From: Catenulispora sp. GP43
Lineage (GTDB): Bacteria; Actinomycetota; Actinomycetes; Streptomycetales; Catenulisporaceae
Assembly (NCBI RefSeq): GCF_041260665.1
Contig: NZ_JBGCCT010000016.1
Coordinates: 186,001-250,000, forward strand
Direction of reading: 5' to 3'
Length of the DNA stretch: 64,000 bases
Positions within the stretch are counted from its first letter, which is position 1; the number at the start of each line of letters is the position of its first letter. The notes under the pieces were generated by a model. The model saw only the letters and a list, made by a program, of their open reading frames with translations, did not search any database and was not told the DNA's origin. This document shows positions 21,313 to 29,336 of the stretch, piece after piece. The position numbers and the translations under genes were made by a program.

Positions 21313-22995
21313 ATGCACAACGCAGGGAACGCCGCGGGTCCGGGTTCGCAGGCGGCCGGTACCACCGCGAAGGCCGAGACGGTCTTCGTCGGCGGCCGGG
21401 CCTTCGTCCAGGGGGCCTCGCGTCCGGCGGCGGTGGCCGTGGCCGCCGGGCGGATCGCGGCGGTGGCCGCCGAAGCCGATGTCCGGGCCCTGATCGGTCC
21501 GGCCACCGAGGTCGTCGACCTGGCCGGCGGCCTGCTGGTCCCCGGCTTCGTCGACGCGCACAACCACGCCGCCTTCGCCGGCCTGCAGCTCATGCGCTGC
21601 GATCTGTCAGGCCAGGACGAGGTCGAGCAGTACCTGAAGACCATCGCCGACTACGCCGCCGACCACCCCGACGCGCCCTGGATCCTCGGCGGCGGCTGGT
21701 CGATGGACAGCTTCCCCGGGGGCATCCCGACCCGGCACCAGCTGGACGCGATCGTCCCGGACCGCCCCGTCTACCTGACCGTCCGCGACGGCCACGGCGC
21801 CTGGGCCAACACCCGCGCGCTGGAGTCGGCCGGCCTGACCCGGCACACCCCGGACCCGGCCGACGGCCGCATCGAGCGCGAGCCCGACGGCACCCCGATC
21901 GGCATGCTCCAGGAAGGCGCCATGGACCTGGTGCCGGTCCCGGTCGCCACGCACGCCGACGCCGTCGCCGGCCTGCTGGCCGCGCAGCGCCACCTGTTCG
22001 CGCTCGGCATCACCGGCTGGCAGGACGCGATGATCGGCGACCACCCCGGCAACCCCGACAACTACGACGTCTACCGGGACGCGGCCCGCAGCGGTGGGCT
22101 CAAGGCGCGCGTCGTCGGTGCGCTGTGGTGGGATCGCGAACGGGGGCTGGAGCAGATCCCTGACATCCTCGCCCGGCGTGCCGAAAGCACCGTGGGCCGC
22201 TTCACCGCCACCACCGTGAAGCTGATGCTCGACGGCATCGCCGAGAACTTCACCGCGGCGATGCTCGAGCCGTACCTGGACCGCTGCGGGTGCGCCACCG
22301 CCAACCGGGGCCTGAGCTTCATCGACCCGGACGTGTTGCGCGAGGCGGTGCGGCGCCTGGACGCCGCCGGCTTCCAGTGCCACTTCCACGCCCTCGGCGA
22401 CCGCGCGGTACGCCAGGCGCTGGACGTGCTGGAGGCGGCGCGGGCCGCGAACGGCCCGAACGACAACCGGCACCACCTGGCTCACGTCCAGGTCGTCCAC
22501 CCCGACGACGTCCCCCGCTTCGCCGCCCTCGGCGCCGCGGCGAACATCCAGGCGCTGTGGGCCGCGCACGAGCGGCAGATGGACGAACTCACCATCCCCT
22601 TCCTCGGAACCGAGCGCTCGGCGCAGCAGTACCCGTTCGGCGATCTGGCCCGGGCCGGAGCCCGGCTGGTGGCCGGCAGCGACTGGAACGTCAGCAGCCC
22701 CGATCCGCTGCTGGGGATGCACGTGGCCGTGAACCGGTCGCGGATCGGCGAGGAATCAGAACCCTTCTATCCCGAGCAGGCGCTCACCCTGACGCAGGCG
22801 CTCACCGCCTACACCGAGGGCAGCGCCTGGATCAACCATCTGGACGGCGAGACGGGGACCATCGCCGCCGGCAAGCTCGCGGACCTCGCGGTGCTGGACC
22901 GGGATCCGTTCGGGCAGCCGGGCGACCGGATCGGCGCCACCCGGGTGCGGCGCACCTACGTCGGGGGCGAACTCGTCTTCGCCGCCGACGCCTGA
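21313..22995 (+). CDS. YtcJ-type amidohydrolase (Amidohydro_3; N-substituted formamide deformylase-like)
   Basis: A 560-residue metal-dependent amidohydrolase. The metal ligands are DAHNHAAF (His83, His85), later HFHALGDRAV and HLAHVQVVHP, and the catalytic Asp457 in GSDWNVSS. The C-terminal beta-sandwich returns with TIAAGKLADLAVLDRDPF. The family hydrolyses amide bonds; the best known member removes formyl groups from N-substituted formamides. No signal peptide is visible, so it should act in the cytosol. It starts a six-gene operon with a peptide-type ABC importer that presumably supplies its substrate. The start at 21313 follows a GAGGGGGCGAGG run. Confidence 0.83.
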   Translation: MHNAGNAAGPGSQAAGTTAKAETVFVGGRAFVQGASRPAAVAVAAGRIAAVAAEADVRALIGPATEVVDLAGGLLVPGFVDAHNHAAFAGLQLMRCDLSGQDEVEQYLKTIADYAADHPDAPWILGGGWSMDSFPGGIPTRHQLDAIVPDRPVYLTVRDGHGAWANTRALESAGLTRHTPDPADGRIEREPDGTPIGMLQEGAMDLVPVPVATHADAVAGLLAAQRHLFALGITGWQDAMIGDHPGNPDNYDVYRDAARSGGLKARVVGALWWDRERGLEQIPDILARRAESTVGRFTATTVKLMLDGIAENFTAAMLEPYLDRCGCATANRGLSFIDPDVLREAVRRLDAAGFQCHFHALGDRAVRQALDVLEAARAANGPNDNRHHLAHVQVVHPDDVPRFAALGAAANIQALWAAHERQMDELTIPFLGTERSAQQYPFGDLARAGARLVAGSDWNVSSPDPLLGMHVAVNRSRIGEESEPFYPEQALTLTQALTAYTEGSAWINHLDGETGTIAAGKLADLAVLDRDPFGQPGDRIGATRVRRTYVGGELVFAADA

Positions 22996-23063
22996 ACCGC
23001 GCCCTTTCGACCACGGAACTCCGACAGCGCAGAACCCTGACCTACTTCTCTGAGGAGACAGCT

Positions 23064-24725
23064 GTGACTGTGACCATCCGAAGCCGCCGCACGGCCATGG
23101 CCGCGGCGACGGCGCTGCTGCTGGCCGGCAGCGCGGCGTGCAGCGGCAAGGCCGGATCCGGCGGGTCGGGGTCTTCGGCGAACGGATCCGATCCCGCCGC
23201 CGGCAAGACCTCCTACACGCTCACCGCCGACACCGGCACCCCGAAGGGCGACCTGGACTCCTTCACCTGGTCGATCTTCGCCGAGCCGCCGTCGCTGGAC
23301 TACACGCAGGCCTTCGACTATCCGCCGAACCAGGTGCTGGCCAACGTCTGCGAGAGCCTGCTGCGCTGGAACCCGGACCTGACGACCTCGCCGGGGCTGG
23401 CCACCGACTGGAAGAACCCTGATCCGAAGACCTGGGTCTTCGACATCCGGCCCGGTGTGAAGTTCCACGACGGCACCACGCTGACCGCCGACGACGTCGT
23501 GGCCTCCCTGAGCCGCAACATGGATCCGAACGTGGCCAGCGTCTGGGCGAACCAGTACCGGAACGTCGACAAGATCGAGAAGACCGGGCCGCTCCAGGTG
23601 ACCATGCATTTGAAGAGCCCTGACTCGACCTTTCTGGAGTACATGGCGGCCAGTCCCGGCACGGTGGAGTCGGCCGCGACGCTGAGTGCCGACGGCAAGG
23701 ACTACGGCGGCCCGGCCAAGGGCGTGAACTGCACCGGCCCCTTCGCGTTCCAGTCCTGGCAGCCCGGCCAGTCCATCGTCCTCAAGCGTTTCGACGACTA
23801 CTGGGACCCGAGCCTGAAGGCGCACAGCAAGCAGGTGAAGTTCACCTTCATCGGCGACCCGACCGCGCGCGTGAACGCCTTCCAGACCGGTGAGGTGGAC
23901 GGCGGATGGATGGTGCCTCCGGGCTCGTACGCGCAGCTGGCGCCGAACGTCTACTTCGGCAAGTCCACGACCGTCGCCGACGAGGTGGTCTCGAATCTGA
24001 GCGGACCGCTCGGCGATCCGCGCGTGCGGCAGGCGCTGCTGATGGCCACCGACCGCAAGGGCATCATCAACGCCGGCGACGGCGGGGTCGGCGAGATCGC
24101 CGACTCGCTGGTCACCCCGGACAACTGGAACAACGCGCCGGACGCGCAGAAGAAGGCCGGGACCACCGGCCTGCCGGCCTATCCCTACGACAAGGCCAAG
24201 GCCAAGGCCCTGGCCCAGCAGGCCGGAGTGCACGGGCAGCAGGTGGTGATCGCCACCAGCCCGCTCGACACCCAGACCACGATCATCACCCAGGCGATCG
24301 CACAGGCCTGCACCGACATCGGCCTGACCCCGAAGATCGACACGATCTCCGCCGACAAGTACACGGCCCTGTTCACCGATCCGGCCGCGCGCAAGGGCGT
24401 CGATCTGTTCCTGACCTTCTGGTACACCTCGGTCACCGACCCGCTGGACATGTACTCCTCGCTGGAGACCGGGGCCTACAGCAACTACGGGAGCTACTCG
24501 AACAAGGACTTCGACGCGGCGTTCGAGCAGGCTGTCGGCTCCTACGACCCGGCCACGCGCGCGCAGGCCACCCAGAAGGCGCAGCAGATCGCGCTGACCG
24601 ACCTGCCGTGGCTGCCGCTGTACTTCGAGCCGGTGAGCGTGTACATGGGATCGAAGATCACCGGCCTGAAGCCGTCGATCGACTACCTGTACTACCCGTG
24701 GGCCGCAGAGATCGGCGCGAAGTGA
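23064..24725 (+). CDS. ABC importer substrate-binding lipoprotein (family 5), amidohydrolase operon
   Basis: A 553-residue binding protein. A signal peptide with twin-Arg-like SRRTAMAAATALLLAGS ends at AACSGKAG, a plausible lipidated Cys. The family 5 fold is recognised by the WNPDLTTSPGLATDWK, WVFDIRPGVKFHDGTTLT and LPWLPLYFEPVSVYMG blocks. GTG 23064 has GAGGAGA 6 bases upstream. The stop overlaps the next gene (GTGA). The importer could carry peptides, amides or amines; the adjacent amidohydrolase and amine oxidase point to a nitrogen compound. Confidence 0.87.
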   Translation: MTVTIRSRRTAMAAATALLLAGSAACSGKAGSGGSGSSANGSDPAAGKTSYTLTADTGTPKGDLDSFTWSIFAEPPSLDYTQAFDYPPNQVLANVCESLLRWNPDLTTSPGLATDWKNPDPKTWVFDIRPGVKFHDGTTLTADDVVASLSRNMDPNVASVWANQYRNVDKIEKTGPLQVTMHLKSPDSTFLEYMAASPGTVESAATLSADGKDYGGPAKGVNCTGPFAFQSWQPGQSIVLKRFDDYWDPSLKAHSKQVKFTFIGDPTARVNAFQTGEVDGGWMVPPGSYAQLAPNVYFGKSTTVADEVVSNLSGPLGDPRVRQALLMATDRKGIINAGDGGVGEIADSLVTPDNWNNAPDAQKKAGTTGLPAYPYDKAKAKALAQQAGVHGQQVVIATSPLDTQTTIITQAIAQACTDIGLTPKIDTISADKYTALFTDPAARKGVDLFLTFWYTSVTDPLDMYSSLETGAYSNYGSYSNKDFDAAFEQAVGSYDPATRAQATQKAQQIALTDLPWLPLYFEPVSVYMGSKITGLKPSIDYLYYPWAAEIGAK

Positions 24726-25660
24726 AGCTGACGCACCTGGTCTGGCTGCGCAGGGTCGGCGCGATGGTGCTGACCCTGCTGGTCACCTCGTTCCTGGTCT
24801 TCTCCTCGCTGTACCTGGCGCCCGGCGACCCGGTGGCGTTCCTGGTGAAGGGCCGCTCGCCGAGTCCGGACCAGCTGGCCGCGATCCGGCACCAGTACGG
24901 CTTCGACAAGCCCTTCCTGCTGCGGTACTGGGACTGGCTCGGCGGGATGCTGCACGGCGACTTCGGCCAGTCCTACCAGCTGCACGCCTCCGTGGCCTCG
25001 GTGATCGGCGCGCGGCTGCCGTCCACGCTGCTGCTGGTCGCGCTGTCCACGGTGCTGATCGTGGTGTTCGGCGTGGGCCTGGGGATCCTCGGTGCGCTGC
25101 GCAAGGGCAAGGGCGTGGTGGTGCTGGTGACGGTCGGCGCGGCGGTGCCCTCGTTCACCGCCGCCATCGTTCTGCGCTCGGTGTTCGGAGTGCGCCTCGG
25201 GTGGTTCCCGACGGTCGGGACCGGATCAGGGTTCGGCGACGAGCTGCACCACATGGTCCTGCCGTCGGTCGCCCTGGCGATCACCTTCATGGCCCTGGTC
25301 ACCCGGGTGACGCGGGCGGCGATGCTGGAGGAGCTCGGCCGCGAGCACGTCGAGGTGGTGACCAGCCGCGGGCTGCCGCGGGCGGCGGTGATCCGGCGGC
25401 ACGTGCTGCGCAACGCGCTCGGCCCGGTGGTGACGGTGTCGGGGCTGCTGATCTCGGGCCTGCTGGTCTCCACGGCGATCGTGGAGTCGGCGTTCGGGAT
25501 GAACGGTGTGGGGTCGCTGCTGGTGACCAGCGTCGACCACATGGACTTCCCGGTCGTGCAGGCGATCGTGCTGCTCGTGGTCGCGGCCTTCGTGGTGGTG
25601 AACACGGCGGTGGACCTGATGTATCCGCTGATCGATCCGAGAGTGCGGGCGGCGACATGA
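24722..25660 (+). CDS. ABC importer permease (DppB type), amidohydrolase operon
   Basis: A 312-residue permease beginning at GTG 24722, which overlaps the binding-protein stop. It has the DppB layout: first membrane helix (GAMVLTLLVTSFLVFSSLYL), external loop with PGDPVAFLVKG and GFDKPFLLRYWDWLGG, then five helices. The EAA loop is EHVEVVTSRGLPRAAV and the C-terminus YPLIDPRVRA. The four genes after the binding protein are linked by 4-base overlaps. Confidence 0.9.
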   Translation: MKLTHLVWLRRVGAMVLTLLVTSFLVFSSLYLAPGDPVAFLVKGRSPSPDQLAAIRHQYGFDKPFLLRYWDWLGGMLHGDFGQSYQLHASVASVIGARLPSTLLLVALSTVLIVVFGVGLGILGALRKGKGVVVLVTVGAAVPSFTAAIVLRSVFGVRLGWFPTVGTGSGFGDELHHMVLPSVALAITFMALVTRVTRAAMLEELGREHVEVVTSRGLPRAAVIRRHVLRNALGPVVTVSGLLISGLLVSTAIVESAFGMNGVGSLLVTSVDHMDFPVVQAIVLLVVAAFVVVNTAVDLMYPLIDPRVRAAT

Positions 25661-26532
25661 GTACGGTGACGGTTTCCCGGCCGCGGCCCCGCTTCGGGGG
25701 CTGGACGTCCCGGCTGGGACGGCTGACCTGGCCGGTGCGGATCTGCGCGGCGCTGCTGGTGCTGGTCGCCCTCGGCGCGGTGTTCGCCCCCTGGCTCGAG
25801 CCCTACGACCCGACCGACGGTGACCTGTCGAACATCCTGGCCGGGATGAGCGGCGGCCACTGGCTCGGCACGGATGCCGGCGGGCACGACACCTTCTCGC
25901 AGCTGCTGGCCGGCGGGCGCACCAGCCTGCTCGGCCCGCTGGGCGTCGTCGTGTTCTCCACCGTGTCCGGGACGCTGGTCGGTCTGTTCAGCGCCTGGCG
26001 CGGCGGCTGGGTGGACGCGCTGATCGGGCGGGTGCTGGACGTGCTGTTCGCGTTCCCCTCGCTGCTGCTGGCGATCCTCGCGGTGGCGTTGTTCGGCAAG
26101 GGGCTCGGGGCACCTGTGGTCGCGATGGCGATCGCCTACATGCCCTACACGGCGCGGCTCGTGCGCGGCCTGACAAGGCAGGAGAAGTCGCGTCCTTATA
26201 TAGCGGCGTACCAGGTGCAGGGATACTCGCCGACCTCCATCGCGCTGCGACGGGTGCTGCCGGCGATCGGCCCGACGGTGCTGGCGCAGTCGACGGTGAA
26301 CTTCGGTTACGCGCTGCTGGACCTGGCGGCGCTGTCGTTCCTGGGGCTCGGGGTACAGCCGCCGACCCCGGACTGGGGCGCGATGATCAACCAGAGCCAG
26401 GCCGCGGTGCTGGAGGGCCAGCCGCTGTCCGCGGTGCTGCCGGCGGTGCTCGTGGTCGTGGTGGTGGTCGCGGTGACCGTGGTCGGCGAGCACTTCGGCG
26501 ACCGGCTGGCCGGACGGGAGGCGAAAGCGTGA
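25657..26532 (+). CDS. ABC importer permease (DppC type), amidohydrolase operon
   Basis: A 291-residue permease with six predicted helices, LEPYDPTDGDLSN in the first external loop, HWLGTDAGGHDTFSQLL, an EAA region around YIAAYQVQGYSPTSIALRR, and PPTPDWGAMINQSQ before the last helices. It starts in an ATGA overlap with the previous permease and ends in a GTGA overlap with the ATPase. Confidence 0.9.
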   Translation: MSTVTVSRPRPRFGGWTSRLGRLTWPVRICAALLVLVALGAVFAPWLEPYDPTDGDLSNILAGMSGGHWLGTDAGGHDTFSQLLAGGRTSLLGPLGVVVFSTVSGTLVGLFSAWRGGWVDALIGRVLDVLFAFPSLLLAILAVALFGKGLGAPVVAMAIAYMPYTARLVRGLTRQEKSRPYIAAYQVQGYSPTSIALRRVLPAIGPTVLAQSTVNFGYALLDLAALSFLGLGVQPPTPDWGAMINQSQAAVLEGQPLSAVLPAVLVVVVVVAVTVVGEHFGDRLAGREAKA

Positions 26533-27542
26533 ACGCGTTGCTCGACATCGAGGGCCTGACGGTGACGATGGCCGGCTTCGCCCGGCCGATCCTGGACGGC
26601 GTCCGGCTGTCGGTGCACGACGGCGAGGCGGTGGCGCTGGTCGGCGAGTCCGGCTCCGGCAAGTCGGTGACGGCACGGTCGGCGCTGGGACTGTTCCCCG
26701 CTGGTGCCGCTGTATCAGGGTCCGTGGTCGTCGGCGACACCCAGATCGTCGGTGCGGGACCTGCGGATCTCAAGCTGGTGCGGACCTCGGAGGCCGCGAT
26801 GATCTTCCAGGATCCGCGCGCCGGGGTCAACCCGGTGCGGCGGATCGGAGACTTCCTCACCGAACCACTGCGCCGGATCCGGAACACGAGCAAGGCGCAG
26901 GCCACCGCGCAGGCGCTGGACCTGCTCTCCGCGGTGGGGTTGCCGGACCCGCCGCGGCACCTGCGTCAGTTCCCGCACGAGTTGTCCGGCGGGATGCTGC
27001 AACGGGTGATGATCGCCTACGCGCTGACCGCCGATCCGCGCCTGCTGTTGTGCGACGAACCGACCACCGCCCTGGACGTCACGACGCAGGCCGAGATCAT
27101 GGCGATCCTGGCCCGGCTGCGCCGCGAGCGCGGCCTCGGGATGCTGCTGATCACCCACGACCTGGACCTGGCGGCCGCGGTCTGCGACCGGGTCTACGTG
27201 ATGTACGCGGGCCGGATCATGGAGTCCGCGCCGTCGGCCGTGCTCGCGGCGTCGCCGTCGCATCCCTACACCCGCGGCCTGCTCGGCTCGGCGCCGCCGC
27301 TGACCGGGCCGGCGACCCGGCTCGTGCCGATCCCCGGCGCCCCGCTCGGGCTGGCCGAGCCGGTCGGCGGATGCCCGTTCGCGGCGCGGTGCGCGTACGC
27401 CGAGGAAGGGCTCTGCGACACCACGACGCCGGTGCTGGAGCCGTACGGGGACACCTCGCACGTCGCCTGCCTGCGGGTCGCCGAGCTGCCGGAGACACCA
27501 TCCGAAGAGGAGACACCATCCGAAGAAGGGACGCCGCGATGA
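26529..27542 (+). CDS. ABC importer ATPase (DppD type), amidohydrolase operon
   Basis: A 337-residue ATPase starting at GTG 26529. It has Walker [10 protein letters not shown]-loop MIFQDPRAGVNP, signature LSGGMLQRV, Walker [12 protein letters not shown] and ITHDLDL. The C-terminal oligopeptide domain has GGCPFAARCAYAEEG. Its last residues are a duplicated Glu-Thr-Pro-Ser-Glu unit encoded by an 18-bp direct repeat, just before the ATGA overlap with the second ATPase. Confidence 0.92.
   Translation: MNALLDIEGLTVTMAGFARPILDGVRLSVHDGEAVALVGESGSGKSVTARSALGLFPAGAAVSGSVVVGDTQIVGAGPADLKLVRTSEAAMIFQDPRAGVNPVRRIGDFLTEPLRRIRNTSKAQATAQALDLLSAVGLPDPPRHLRQFPHELSGGMLQRVMIAYALTADPRLLLCDEPTTALDVTTQAEIMAILARLRRERGLGMLLITHDLDLAAAVCDRVYVMYAGRIMESAPSAVLAASPSHPYTRGLLGSAPPLTGPATRLVPIPGAPLGLAEPVGGCPFAARCAYAEEGLCDTTTPVLEPYGDTSHVACLRVAELPETPSEEETPSEEGTPR
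27491..27526. repeat. 18-bp direct repeat at the 3' end of the second oppD-type gene
   Basis: GGAGACACCATCCGAAGA occurs twice in tandem (27491-27508, 27509-27526) in frame. It is at the same place, the tail of the D-type ATPase, as the 12-bp repeat in the first importer, but with unrelated sequence. Confidence 0.88.
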
Positions 27543-28327
27543 CCACGCCGCTGTTGGAAGTCACCGGCCTGCACAAGGCGTACGGTGCGAACGTCGCGGT
27601 CTCGGACCTGTCCTTCGTGCTCCCGCCCGGCGGCTCGGTCGGCCTGGTCGGCGAATCCGGCTCCGGCAAGACCACGACCGCCCGCATGCTGATCGGCCTG
27701 GAACGCCCGGACCGCGGACAGATCCTGGTCCAGGGCCGGCCCCTGGCCGCCGCCTCCAGGCGGGCCAGGGCCAAGGCGGTGCAGATCGTCTTCCAGGACC
27801 CTTATCTGTCGTTGGACCCACGCCTGACGATCCGGGCGGCGCTCGACGACGTCCTGCGCCTGCACGGCCACCGCGACCGTCCGTCCCGGGTGGGTGAACT
27901 CCTGGAGCAGGTGGGGCTCGGCGAGCGCGAAGCGGCGGCCCGGCCGGCGGCACTTTCCGGGGGTCAGCGTCAGCGCGCCGCGATCGCCCGGGCCCTGGCC
28001 GTGGAACCCGTCGTGCTGGTCCTGGACGAGGCCGTCTCCGCCCTCGACGTCTCGATCCAGGCCCAGGTGCTGAACCTGCTGGCCGACATCCGCCGGGAGA
28101 CCGGCATCGGCATCGTGTTCGTCAGCCACGATCTGGCCGTCGTGCGCTATCTCTGCGACGAGGCGCTGGTGCTGCGGCGGGGCGTCGTGGTCGAACGGGG
28201 AACGGTTCAGACACTGCTGACGGCGCCCGCTGACCGGTATACGAAGCTGCTGATCTCCTCGGTCCCGCGCATGGGATGGAGTCCCGAGGCGATATCGAAG
28301 GAACGGCAGGCGATCCAGGGGCAGTAG
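27539..28327 (+). CDS. ABC importer ATPase (DppF type, short form), amidohydrolase operon
   Basis: A 262-residue ATPase with Walker A GESGSGKT, Q-loop IVFQDPYLSLDP, signature LSGGQRQRA, Walker B VLVLDEAVSALD (Ala replaces the usual Pro after DE) and VSHDLAVV. It stops soon after the catalytic core and lacks the Cys-containing C-terminal oligopeptide domain present in its counterpart at 17675. This is still enough for a functional nucleotide-binding subunit. It is the last gene of the operon; a stem-loop follows at once. Confidence 0.9.
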   Translation: MTTPLLEVTGLHKAYGANVAVSDLSFVLPPGGSVGLVGESGSGKTTTARMLIGLERPDRGQILVQGRPLAAASRRARAKAVQIVFQDPYLSLDPRLTIRAALDDVLRLHGHRDRPSRVGELLEQVGLGEREAAARPAALSGGQRQRAAIARALAVEPVVLVLDEAVSALDVSIQAQVLNLLADIRRETGIGIVFVSHDLAVVRYLCDEALVLRRGVVVERGTVQTLLTAPADRYTKLLISSVPRMGWSPEAISKERQAIQGQ

Positions 28328-28346
28328 GCGGCTGCGCTCAGCCGCC
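28327..28346. terminator. Stem-loop at the convergent junction of importer and gntR
   Basis: Perfect 7-bp arms GGCGGCT and AGCCGCC with a 6-base loop. The first base is the last base of the ATPase stop codon and the stem ends 3 bp before the gntR stop. Probably a bidirectional terminator for the two converging genes. Confidence 0.65.
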
Positions 28347-28349
28347 GCC

Positions 28350-29081
28350 CTACCCCTGACGGCGCGCCGGATCCACCAGGATCCTGAGCCACCGCTCGGT
28401 GTGCGCGACATGCTCGGCCGCGTGGTGCGCCGCGGCCGCGGGGTCGCGGTCGGCCAGGGCGGTGGCGATCGCGCGGTGCTCCTCGTCGCTGCGGTGCTTG
28501 ATGGCCGGGCCCTCGGGGAGCTCGAACACCTGGTAGGCGCGGGCTCGGCCGCGGAACACCGCGAGCAGGGACTCCAGTGCGGTGTTGCCGCCGGTCTGGG
28601 CGATGACCGAGTGGAACTCGAAGTCGAGGCGGTAGTGCAGTTCCAGGGCCTCGGGGGTGAAGGGCTCCTCGATGGCCTCCATGGCCTCGATCAGGCCGAA
28701 CAGCTTGCGTTCGGCCTCGCGGGACAGGCGGGCCGCGGCCTGGCCGGCGACGTAGGACTCCAGGACCCGCCTGATCTCGTACAGCTCCAGCAGGCCCGCC
28801 GGCGGCAGCAGCTCGACCGTAAGCGACAGGCTGCCGATGATCTCCGCGGGCTCCAGGCTGGAGACGTAGGTGCCGGAGCCGTGCCGCGGCTCGACGATGT
28901 GCAGCGCGGCCAGCATCCGCACCGCTTCGCGCAGCGAGCCGCGCGAGACCTCCAGCTCTTCGCAGAGCTCTCCTTCCAGCGGCAGGCGCGCGCCGGGGCC
29001 CAGCCGGCCGTCGGCGATCATCCGGCGGATGCCGGTGAACGCCCGGTCCACGGCCGTTCTGGCCTCCGGTTCGGCGGTCAT
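28350..29081 (-). CDS. GntR-family regulator, FadR/FCD subfamily
   Basis: A 243-residue regulator. The N-terminal winged helix has the GntR blocks IRRMIADGRLGPGARLP and ELEVSRGSLREAVRMLAALH with HGSGTYV. The all-helical FCD ligand domain follows, with metal-binding-type residues in FEFHSVIAQTGGN and HRAIATALADRDPAAAAHHA. ATG 29081 has GGGAG 7 bases upstream. FCD regulators usually sense carboxylates or amino acids. Several copies of one inverted repeat lie between it and the divergent aminotransferase gene, so autoregulation and control of that gene are likely. Confidence 0.9.
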   Translation of the reverse strand: MTAEPEARTAVDRAFTGIRRMIADGRLGPGARLPLEGELCEELEVSRGSLREAVRMLAALHIVEPRHGSGTYVSSLEPAEIIGSLSLTVELLPPAGLLELYEIRRVLESYVAGQAAARLSREAERKLFGLIEAMEAIEEPFTPEALELHYRLDFEFHSVIAQTGGNTALESLLAVFRGRARAYQVFELPEGPAIKHRSDEEHRAIATALADRDPAAAAHHAAEHVAHTERWLRILVDPARRQG

Positions 29082-29144
29082 GGCCACACTCCCTCGCTCG
29101 CCGTGTGCTGCCCGAGACATTAAACACCACGTCGACTCTCCGGG

Positions 29145-29161
29145 AAGTCATTAGATGACTT
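29145..29161. promoter_or_regulatory. GntR operator candidate, copy 1
   Basis: AAGTCATTAGATGACTT is a perfect 7-bp inverted repeat around TAG. An identical copy lies at 29253. It is 64 bp upstream of the gntR start. A partial relative, GAGACATTA, occurs nearer gntR at 29115-29123. Confidence 0.78.
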
Positions 29162-29252
29162 TGGATCGCCGTCCGATGGCAGATCGAAGCATCTGCTGGT
29201 GAGTCGCCGATCGGCCATTGCCTCGCGCACCGCCTGCTGCTAGCTTCTCCGC

Positions 29253-29269
29253 AAGTCATTAGATGACTT
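29253..29269. promoter_or_regulatory. GntR operator candidate, copy 2
   Basis: Identical 17-base inverted repeat AAGTCATTAGATGACTT, 92 bp after copy 1 start-to-start excluding one copy length (108 bp offset), on the aminotransferase side of the divergent spacer. It is separated from copy 3 by only 4 bases. Confidence 0.78.
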
Positions 29270-29273
29270 GAGG

Positions 29274-29290
29274 AAGTCATCTAATGTCTC
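29274..29290. promoter_or_regulatory. GntR operator candidate, copy 3 (imperfect)
   Basis: AAGTCATCTAATGTCTC keeps the left arm and part of the right arm of copies 1 and 2. It starts 21 bp after copy 2, two helical turns, so two dimers could bind side by side. It ends 46 bp before the aminotransferase start. Confidence 0.65.
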
Positions 29291-29336
29291 GCGATCCCAG
29301 ACGCCCTGACGCCCAGATGCCCACAGATGGAGCCTC

